A stretch of 64,000 bases of DNA from Diplonema papillatum. Its lineage: Eukaryota > Euglenozoa > Diplonemea > Diplonemida > Diplonemidae. Location: the NCBI GenBank assembly GCA_030068145.1, contig JAPJBO010000065.1:1-64000 (forward strand), written 5' to 3'. The first letter of the stretch is position 1, and each line of letters begins with the position of its first letter. Positions 52,976 to 61,585 of the stretch are shown in pieces. The position numbers and the translations under genes were made by a program. The notes beneath the pieces are model-generated. The model saw nothing but the letters and a program-made list of their open reading frames with translations. It did no database searches and had not been told where the DNA came from.

Positions 52976-53470
52976 GCCCCGCCTTGTCCCGGGCACCGCG
53001 GCTGGGGGGGGGGGTCTCTCCGCCGACTTAGGCTGGGCCGGCCTTCCGGCGGCGCCGTTCCACCCTCCGGCGCTGTCCTTCGCCGCCGCCCCGCCGCCGG
53101 CGGGCGACTTGCCGCACGCTTTCCCCGGCACAGCGGCTGGTGGGAGCCTCGCCACCGACTTGGGCTGGGCCGGGCAGAGGAGCCCAAGCCCCCGCCGGGT
53201 CTCTTCGGCGGAGCCGCGGCGGGCGGCGGCGTCGGGCGGCCGGGAGGCGAGCGCGCCGCCGAAGCACGACGTGGTCGAATACATCCGGTCCCTGCTGCAG
53301 CCGCTGTACAACTCGGGGGCCATGTCGCAGGCGCTGCTCCTGGACGTCGTCCGCAGCGTGTCGGCGAGCCTCTTCTCCCGCTCGTGGGAGCTCGAAGGCG
53401 ACGCGTGGAAAGTCTTCATCCGCACCAGCATAGAGGAACTCGTCGTCGCCGGCGCGTAAGCGGCATCGTC
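52976..53470 (+). pseudogene. Tandem duplicate of the preceding gene's 3' end
   Basis: This 495-bp unit repeats 52481-52975 with few changes and ends with TAA at 53457-53459 where the first copy has TAG. The junction is at a shared GCCCCGCC. The codons of the duplicated end domain are intact (one Phe to Leu and one Pro to Leu change seen), but it follows a stop and has no start, so it is not expressed unless spliced or read from an alternative exon. Confidence 0.7.
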
Positions 53471-54601
53471 GCCCCGCCTTTCGCGCCTTTTGCGTCGAAA
53501 AGGAGACGTCGACCAGTTCTTCTTCTCCCGTCATTCAGCAGAAGGACGAGTTGCGCCATCTCAAGGGGGCGGGGGGGGGTCCTGTTGGACAAGATATTGT
53601 ATGCCGGGCCTCTTCTTTATGGTAACAAGCTTGCTTGTCTGCATCAAAAAGTGTCGGATGGCAGCGTGCTGTGCTAAGTCACTTAAAACAGGGTTTACAC
53701 ACGTACGCACAAACAAATGGAGTGTCAAAACCGTCGCGCTCGTAGCCTTCCGCCCTCCTGCCAGAGTTGCCTCTTTCGAATAACAGGTGTCCCAACGACT
53801 TCTACTCGATGCAACACGACCGCTTGGTCTTGGTGCTTTAGTGAGCCGCCCCGCCCTTTTCCTGGAGCTGCATCGCATTGCCTGCCGCTGTCTATCGCGA
53901 TTCATCGCGGTCTATCAGATTCATCCCTATCTTTCTAATGCTGCTGTTTGGACAGAGTTGCCGATCACAGTCTACCAGAAGGAGTCGGACCGGCTTGCGT
54001 GCACCGTGTTGTTCGAGCTTTCGGTCTGTGCATTTTCGTAGAGCCAGCGCTTCCTAGTCCCACTGGCAAAATCGTGTTAGATACATGCATGTTTCTTTTT
54101 GTTAGATCCAGCTTCCAGCTTCGACGAGGGGCTGCCAACGGTGCCGCCGCTTGCCCCCCCGACAAGGTCGCTCGTACCATTGTGTCATCTGTCGGTTCGC
54201 TCGCCCGCAGCCGCTAGTTAGAGCCGCGTTTACGGCTGTCCGCTGGTCCAGTGGACAGGCAGAATGCCCACTGTGTGTGTTTGTAGAAGTGAGCCAGACT
54301 CGCAGCGTGTTCCGTCTCCCTCGCCTTTTTCCTGCTCCGATATAGCATACCAAGCAGACTGGAGACTCGCAGCCGGACAAAACGTACCGGGTGTGTCTGC
54401 TCTTCGTATTGTCTGACGAGAACTGCCTAGAAGAAAGGGAGAAGGTAACTGATATCACTAGCGCAAGGGAATGTTGAGTGACTGCCTCAACCCGGGGAAA
54501 CGAGCTTGGACGAGGTCACCAGGGGGGTTAGGGAGGGCGGGAAAACCTGGCTGTTTCTTTGAACCAACCACACCCTGAAGGCTGTGTGAAGTTCTCTAAT
54601 C
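53471..54601. other. Intergenic; dispersed repeat remnants
   Basis: No gene is supported. AAAACAGG...CGCACAAACAAA lies at 53686-53717, and a diverged 65-bp unit related to 5444-5645 at 53860-53990. Confidence 0.5.
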
Positions 54602-54797
54602 GACAACAAAACGGCGTAGAGCGCCCATCGAAGCGCGGCCATCGCCCAAGCGCCGTGAAGAAGCAGAAGCCGGCGTGCCACCGATGAACCTGGCGCAGCA
54701 GTCGAAGGAGAAGCGAGGCACCAAACGCGCGCCTGAGCGCGACGATGAAGACGGGCTAACGAGGCGAAAGCGTGACACAACACGTGCGAAGAGATAA
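54602..54797 (+). pseudogene. Conserved basic C-terminal peptide remnant, copy 2
   Basis: An open frame of 65 codons without a start, ending at TAA, encodes a very basic peptide: TTKRRRAPIEARPSPKRREE near its start and ERDDEDGLTRRKRDTTRAKR before the stop. The copy at 20431-20583 keeps the last 32 residues and the stop with conservative differences. The shared 3' sequence (GCGATGCAGATTATCGCTAC) continues to about 54850. It is probably the last exon of a mobile element. Function unknown. Confidence 0.45.
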
Positions 54798-55069
54798 TCG
54801 TGCCGCCGGCGATGCAGATTATCGCTACAGGTTCTTCGCTTTCTAACCCAAAACTCTAGTCGACTTTCGTGGTGCATCAACACCCTCAGTGAAACTGTCC
54901 CTCAGTTAAACTGTGATTGCCCAAGGAATCCCTGTAGTCATCGGTAGCAGGTACTTTGAATGCCGCGGATGCAGACCTGAGTTCGGCCAGCCTATTGCGC
55001 TGTAGCTGGCCGCGTTCCACTGTGACATGTTTAGAGAGAAAGTATCCCATAACAAAAGAACCGAAAACT

Positions 55070-56094
55070 ATGTCGTCGAAGGCCGTTGTCCAGAAGCCCG
55101 CGCCCGCGTTCAAGGCTGACGCCTTGATGCCGGACGGTTCGTTCAAGGAGGTGTCGCTGTCTGACTACAAGGGGAAGTATGTGGTGCTGTTCTTCTACCC
55201 GCTCGACTTCACGTTCGTGTGCCCGACGGAGATCACCGCTTACTCCGACCGCTACGAGGAGTTCCAGAAGATCGGCTGCGAAGTGATCGCGGCCAGCGTC
55301 GACAGCAAGTTCTCGCACCTTGCGTGGACGAAGCAGGACCGCAAGAAGGGAGGCCTCGGCAAGATGAACATCCCCATCCTCGCCGACATCACCAAGCAGA
55401 TCGCCGCTGACTACGGCGCCCTCATCCTCGACGGTGGCGACCAGGTGTGCCGCAGCTCTCACGTCAAACAAGAACCACCAATGGCACAAAGGATATCTTC
55501 CCATAACGACGTCACCCGGAGACATTAAACCCCCGGAGGTTCAAGCGAACTTTCACTCTAAAAACACGGGGAGCCCAAGAATACTCACCGAACCTGGTGA
55601 GATCTTGGTGTCGGTCACAAATTGTGTCGAACCTGACTTGCCAAAGCAAGGTGCGAAAACTTGCTGTCGACTCTAAGAACCCGGATTCTCAAGCGAACTA
55701 TAACTCTAAAATACACTACGTTAGCGCCGAAAAGCTCTGAGCACGCAGACCTCCATGGGGCTAGTATGTGTAAGGTCATCACGTACCGTCAGGGACGTCC
55801 CGTCTGTTTCAGACCGATTACAAAGTATAAAGACAAGCATGCACACTTGATCCATCCACACAGGGTGTTGCGCTCCGTGCTCTGTACGTGATCGACGCTA
55901 AGGGCACCTTGCGCCAGATTACGATCAACGACCTTCCCGTGGGTAGGTCTGTCGAAGAGACGCTTCGTCTTGTGCAGGCGTTCCAATACTCCGACGAGCA
56001 CGGCGAAGTCGTGCCGTGCAACTGGAAGCCCGGTGACAAGACCATGAAGGCTGACCCTAAGGGCAGCTTGGAGTTCTTCGACGCCGCCAACTAG
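55070..56094 (+). CDS. Typical 2-Cys peroxiredoxin, copy 1, two exons
   Basis: It reduces hydrogen peroxide and organic peroxides in the cytosol, recycled by a thioredoxin-like partner. Exons 55070-55444 and 55864-56094 give 201 residues. The intron 55445-55863 is GT-AG (GTGTGC...CACACAG), phase 0 after GDQ. The peroxidatic Cys51 lies in [13 protein letters not shown]. The resolving Cys177 lies in [12 protein letters not shown], the arrangement of yeast Tsa1. GGLG (in [11 protein letters not shown]) and the terminal FFDAAN (YF-type helix) are the features linked to overoxidation sensitivity in eukaryotic enzymes. The start is ATG, with AAAGAACCGAAAA just upstream shared with copy 2. Exon 1 is identical to that of copy 2 by eye; exon 2 has about three silent differences. 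The 5' part of the intron and the flanks differ. Confidence 0.93.
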
Positions 56095-57977
56095 ACGTGC
56101 AACTTCTCGTCTCCCTCTCCCCCCCCCCCATGTTCCGGTGCTTCCACCTTTCCTCCCACCATGTGGATTTGAGCCGCAGCAGGGGAGTGCGAGTGCAAAC
56201 CACAGCTGCGTTCGAAGTCCGTCTTTTTCGTTTTCTTTTCTTTGATTAAGCACCCCTGCTTTGTAGGGAGTACTCGAGGTGGCCGCTAACAAGCGAACCC
56301 GCAAACTGTGGTCGCGTGTGGCGGGGTGTATGCGTTCAACGAAGAACGACAGCCCACGTTCGTGGTTGTAGTCCGGAAACTACGAACAGCCACCTGGCGG
56401 ACCAAACTCCCGTCGCTCTCCTGCAAGGGACTGTAACAGGGGGCAAATAGGACGCGGCACACAGCCTGAGCGCGTTCTTGCATTTCCTTCCCCTCTCTCC
56501 TTTTTTGTTGGTTGAATGCTTTCGTTTGCCTTCCGGATGGGAGGAGTTATTCCTTTTCACTTAGCAGGGGGGGGAGAAACGTTTGCCAAGGGTTGCGGGT
56601 TTCTTTTTCTTTTTGTAGGTTTGTTCCATGGGTTTGGTTCCACGACTGTGCGAATTCTTGCTTCTCCGGGTTGCTTTCGGGGTTTCGTAGATAAGCGTGG
56701 TGGAACGGAGGGCGTCGAACCTTCAGACGATGCTTTTCGGTCGTCAAACAGATGAACTGCTAGGTATCAGCCATATCCAACTAAAGAACACCAACCCGCC
56801 TTGACCGTCGACCGTAGACACAAAACACGGATCCTTCAAAATCGAAACAGTCTGGAAGGGAAGTACACCGGCCGGTATATGCTCAGGTGTGCAACCAGTT
56901 CTTAGGGTGTTGCGTAGCCAGTCTACCCGGCACACTGTGAAAGGCACCAGGCAAGTCTGCGCAGGTCCAGGAGATACGGATGGACCTGACTAGACCGTGG
57001 TGCAACGTGTTCGTATGAGAATGCGGAATATCTGTAGCGATGGCCTGCATTAGTCACGATCAACTGTAACACACTGTGATAGACAGCAGCAGTTGAGGGT
57101 GAGAACGCAGAGTATCTGTAGCGATGGCCTGCATTAGTCACGATAAACTGTACACACTGTGATAGACAGCAGTTGAGGGTGAGAACGCAGAGTATCTGTA
57201 GCGATGGCCTGCATTAGTCACCGAGGCGACCAAGTCATCGTCTTCGCACGGTCGCTTGGCGTGGTTCCAAGGGATACGAGCGGACCTGCCATTGGTAGCG
57301 TTGGTAACAGCTTTCTGAGCTTGTATGGTAGGCGACCGGTGCAGCAAATGTCTGCGGTGCACAGGGTACAACCGGCACAGCAACTCCTAAATTGCAGAGG
57401 ATGCAACCCGGTGGAGCAACTGTGTGTTCCTCAGTGTGCAGCTGGCTCAGCAACTGATTGTGTTACATAAGGCCACAGTGTGCAGCTGGCTCAGCAACTG
57501 ATTGTGTTACATAAGGCTCTCATCTTGGCCACGGGTTCGTCCGCACCCCTTCACGAAGGTACACGGTGCACTAGTCATTTGAAGAACAGCGTAATTGAGC
57601 AGGTCCATCCGCTCTTGATAGACCGTGATAGACCGAAGAATACAACACCGGGCAATTCGATGCAGCTCTAGGGACTAGGGATGGACCTGATAGACTGTGG
57701 TGGACCGTGATTCACTGTGATAAACAGCTGCAGGCACTTCGATGACCGGCTCAGTAAGACTAGTCACATTACTACTGAAAAGTGCTTGCTACTGCAGTAA
57801 AAATGACTGTTGCAGTAGTAAGAATGACTACTGTACACGCGATTGGCAAGAATCCTTCGGCCTTGTCACCGCGACGCCGAGTCGATGCCGTGCGTCAGCT
57901 GTTTTGTTCATCCGGGCAAGTCCCCAACCACGGAAGCGTTCTCCGTCAGAAGAAAGAACCGAAAAAGAACAAAGGAA
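56095..57977. other. Intergenic between the peroxiredoxin genes, with tandem repeats
   Basis: 57015-57235 has three units of about 90 bp containing TGTAGCGATGGCCTGCATTA. GTGCAGCTGGCTCAGCAACT (57438 and 57481) is a 43-bp tandem pair. 57600-57740 has inverted units related to 5444-5645. 57888-57960, just before copy 2, resembles repeat Q. A CTCGAAT-poor stretch at 56095-57000 shows nothing I can name. Confidence 0.5.
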
Positions 57978-59314
57978 ATGTCGTCGAAGGCCGTTGTCCA
58001 GAAGCCCGCGCCCGCGTTCAAGGCTGACGCCTTGATGCCGGACGGTTCGTTCAAGGAGGTGTCGCTGTCTGACTACAAGGGGAAGTATGTGGTGCTGTTC
58101 TTCTACCCGCTCGACTTCACGTTCGTGTGCCCGACGGAGATCACCGCTTACTCCGACCGCTACGAGGAGTTCCAGAAGATCGGCTGCGAAGTGATCGCGG
58201 CCAGCGTCGACAGCAAGTTCTCGCACCTTGCGTGGACGAAGCAGGACCGCAAGAAGGGAGGCCTCGGCAAGATGAACATCCCCATCCTCGCCGACATCAC
58301 CAAGCAGATCGCCGCTGACTACGGCGCCCTCATCCTCGACGGTGGCGACCAGGTGTGCCGCAACTCTCACGTAGATAAGTCTCGTTTTTCCAAGCCGGGG
58401 CAGTCGGCCAGTAGACATGGCAACAGAGAGAATGTGACCCTTCTGGAGTCATGTAGGCATAGTGTGGTACTCATTTGCTTGCAAATGACTCCCCACTAAC
58501 GCACCAAGAAGACGCAACAGAGAGAATGTTGGTGACTCAACCCCACCATCATGAATGAAAAGGAAACCAGCAAGACAGCTTCGAAAGCGGGTGTGTCGAT
58601 CTGTTGCTGCACTTCGCACAGCACTGCCCCCCGCCCATTGATTTCTTCAGCTGTCCAACAAACGTTGCAAAAAAGAAGACGTCAGCTGCTCAGCCCGTTG
58701 TGACGCCTGCGCTTACTAACCGGCCCGGAGCTGAGAGGGTGAGAGTCACGTGGAAGGAGTTAAGGTACCAGGATACGGAGAGAAGTACCAAAAGTATGAC
58801 ATGCAACGTCCGGCGCGACACAATAGCGACCTACCGCTGCAGTTTTACGAAACTCGTCTGCAAACGTGTCTGCAGACAACACCGCGCAGTCCTCGGCGTA
58901 AATCATCAGCACGCAGACCTCTATGAGGCTAGTATGATTGTGCAAAGTCAGCACGTATCGTCAGGGACGTCCCGCCTAATTCAGACCGATTACGAAGTAC
59001 AAGTTATCGACCTTCTAATCCACAAATAACGCTATAAAAGCAAGTACATCGAAACAGTCTGCAAACTTGACCCATCCACACAGGGTGTTGCGCTTCGCGC
59101 TCTGTACGTGATCGACGCTAAGGGCACCTTGCGCCAGATAACGATCAACGACCTTCCCGTGGGTAGGTCTGTCGAAGAGACGCTTCGTCTTGTGCAGGCG
59201 TTCCAATACTCCGACGAGCACGGTGAAGTCGTGCCGTGCAACTGGAAGCCCGGTGACAAGACCATGAAGGCTGACCCTAAGGGCAGCTTGGAGTTCTTCG
59301 ACGCCGCCAACTAG
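57978..59314 (+). CDS. Typical 2-Cys peroxiredoxin, copy 2, two exons
   Basis: Exons 57978-58352 and 59084-59314 encode the same 201-residue protein as copy 1, with the same Cys51 and Cys177, GGLG and FFDAAN features. The intron (58353-59083, 731 nt) has the same GT-AG boundaries and about 25 matching nt at its 5' side. It is longer because it holds a GTGGTACTCATTTGCTTGCA repeat (58466-58500) and a CGACCTTCTAATCCACAAAT insertion (59009-59028) found elsewhere in the window. The last 120 intron bases are clearly related to copy 1 but diverged, unlike the exons. In-frame codons upstream to 57843 are taken as 5' UTR because copy 1 lacks them. Confidence 0.93.
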
Positions 59315-59798
59315 ACGTCGACAGCGACTCTCGCATAGGGGTCAGCGTGGTGGCGATGCCGACAGAGAACACACTGAGGGGCCTGAAGAAGAGTGTGCCG
59401 TGGAACTGCAAAGGCGTGCTCCTCCAAGAGTAGCCATCTCCCTCTGTCTTGTTCTAAGTGCACACTCTCTCTCTCTCGGGAAAGGTCAGCGCGGTAGCGG
59501 TGACCACGAGATCACGGTAGGCCCTGGGACTGCTAAGGCGTGACAACCGCACCCTTTGACTTGTATTATGTGTTCTCTCTCTCTCTCGGAAAGGCCAGCG
59601 ACCTCTGAGAACAGGGTGATGCCCCTGGGGCTGCTAAGGCATGTCTACCCCCGCCCCTACTGCCCCCGTTCCAGGGAGCCGCCAGAGATCTAGCCTTGCC
59701 CACCTGAGGGTGGGGAGCCACACCCTTTGACTTGTTTTTTATATATGCCCTTTTTCCCTCCTCCCTCTCTCATTTTTTTTAATAGCACATCTGTACTG
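59315..59798 (+). repeat. 3' flank with degenerate tandem repeat of about 110 bp
   Basis: CTCTCTCTCTCGG followed by AAAGGTCAGCG (59466, 59577), GGGACTGCTAAGG/GGGGCTGCTAAGG (59526, 59628) and CACCCTTTGACTTGT (59551, 59720) recur in order. Downstream of peroxiredoxin copy 2 only. No gene. Confidence 0.55.
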
Positions 59799-60377
59799 AC
59801 GGGAACATTTCCGGAACAACGGTTGCGCATGAAAGAGAAAACGAAGCCAACGAAAAAGTGCTAATACAGGAAACCCCCCGAGAGAGGTTTATACCCTGCA
59901 CACGCGAAGAACACGAAACTTTTTGCCTTATCATTTTCATCACCTTTGGTCAGTTGATGCTGATCGTCCGTTGCTTCGTTTATCAGTGCAAGCCCCCAAC
60001 TCCGGAAATGTTCTTTGCTTTTGCACCCCAGTCTGCTGGCAAGTTCCCCCCGCAAGGAAGAGTTCACTAGACCTCTTGAGCTCGTGCCGCTCACGATTGC
60101 GGGAGTCAGAAGACCCCGTAGTCCAAGATCCCCCACCCTTGAAGTGCTTCCCAACGAAGGGACCGCAACGTTTGCTTTACCCGCCCCAGAGTACCCGCGA
60201 ACGGGCCTCACCAAAAGGGCAAGACCGGCTTCTCAGTGCACGAGGCAGTCTTAACGCAATCCCTGCTTTTTTGGTACTAACAATCTTGTTGGGTGCCCTT
60301 CAATGTGTCGCGCTAGGCTAAAAAGACGTTGGCAGCGTGTTTTAGTGGTTAATCAGAATGCCATACCCGAAAATAAC
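59799..60377 (+). repeat. Repeat Q and repeat G copies
   Basis: 59799-60020 resembles 30297-30425 (GGAACATTTCCGGAACAACG, GTGCTAATACAGGAAACC). 60261-60385 is the third copy of repeat G (TTGGTACTAACAATCTTG, GGCAGCGTGTTTTAGTGGTT). No gene. Confidence 0.5.
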
Positions 60378-60678
60378 ACTCTCAAAACAGGCCGGTTAAA
60401 AAGGTTTTTTAACCACGGGAGTTTTGTGGGAAAGCTTTTTGTGCTTGCAAGGCCAGTGTCACGGAGGCTAGAGGACCCGCAAGACCCACAAGTGGGGGTC
60501 TACAACAAAGTGGCGAAGCAGCAACACGCCCCACGAAGGTCGCATACCAGGCTTACATCGCTCAGCGTGGAAAAAAAATCTTTCCGGCCATTCTACAGAC
60601 TTTTTAACCATGATTTTCCCCGAATTTCGGGGATTAGAATAATGCCTGACCCGGCACAAAAAAAAAAAAAAAAAAAAC
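60378..60678 (+). mobile_element. Retroposon family H, copy 2
   Basis: Matches 36525-36813 from CTCAAAACAGGCCGGTTAAA to GGATTAGAATAATGCCTG and ends in an 18-nt A run. About 85 percent similar by eye. Confidence 0.6.
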
Positions 60679-60837
60679 GAAGCGCCCGTCTTTTTGCCTC
60701 CGCCCGGCATTTCCCCCTCGACGCTTTCCCATTGCTGCTTTCTTGAACCACCGACGAAACGCTTTTTCTTCGCGCTTTATCGGCATTTCTTTTGATGACT
60801 TGTTGCCTTCGTCCCGGTGAAATGAGTTTCCAGAGAC

Positions 60838-61310
60838 CGCGTGAAGTCCATCTTCAGAAGCTGGCGTTGAAGTTGCAAAAGCGGGTGTCACACACAGGCC
60901 TGACGTTCAGCATGCTGAACGTACTGATTTCAGCACACATTTTGTACACATGCTGAAAAAGTACGTGTACACGTGCTGAAATCGGTACGTTATCAGCACG
61001 TACTATCTTTTCCGCATATTCATCTGGGGAATCAACCGCAGTACCGGGGATTCCGGTCGGCAGATCCTGCTGTTACTTACCACCGCGACGCTGGAGGGTT
61101 GAGGCCAGAGAGGAGGAAGAGGCAAAGGCATGCAGCAATGGCAGGTGAGCCCCCTATGCTCTAATTCTTTTTTGCCTGACCCTACGAGCTGCGTAATTCC
61201 TGGTCACACCTGCTTGTTGGTGGGATTTACACGTGTTTTGGTTGGAGCACACCCGCTTTTCTCGGGCACACCCTCTTTAACTCCAGCTTCTGAGGCTGGA
61301 CCTCACCGTG
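60838..61310. mobile_element. Inverted-repeat element E, enlarged copy
   Basis: The left arm GAAGTCCATCTTCAGAAGCT and the right arm ACTCCAGCTTCTGAGGCTGG with CACCGTG are those of element E, but the interior is about 300 bp longer. 60897-61010 is a cluster of inverted TTCAGCATGCTGAA and GTACGTGTACACGTGCTGAA palindromes, apparently a foldback inserted within the element. Confidence 0.55.
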
Positions 61311-61585
61311 CGAGCGGCCGTGCTGAAAACAAGAGTTGTAGACCAGAAGAGTTATGGTGATAGAACCTTGTAGATAGCCACACCGCCGACATGGCCGAGG
61401 GGGGGAAGGCTTTGCCCACGCGTTCGAGGGTCTGAAGGTCTATCGAGGATAGTTTGCGCCTCAGCTTTCTTGGAAGGTAGGTGCGCATTCCCGAGTATTT
61501 TGCCTTCACTTGTCATGCGTTCGCAAAAACAGGTTTCGTGGGAGGGGGGGCCGGGGAGGGGCCCAGGAAGGGCCAAGGCACGCTG
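61311..61585. other. 5' flank of the membrane-protein gene
   Basis: No gene and no named repeat is visible. G-rich from 61540 to 61572. Confidence 0.4.

Noticed and set aside
51965-53677. Long open frames of 488 (minus) and 543 (plus) codons
   Set aside because: They are G+C-driven shadows of the 728-residue gene and its duplicate, with arginine/glycine/proline-biased products and no conserved motif.
56697-56780. tRNA-like sequence on the minus strand (GGTTCGACGCC then CCACCA)
   Set aside because: Box B and a CCA-like end are present, but there is no acceptable box A and the acceptor strand has no partner.
57843-57977. N-terminal extension of peroxiredoxin copy 2
   Set aside because: The in-frame codons overlap a dispersed repeat and have no counterpart in copy 1, so they are read as 5' untranslated sequence.
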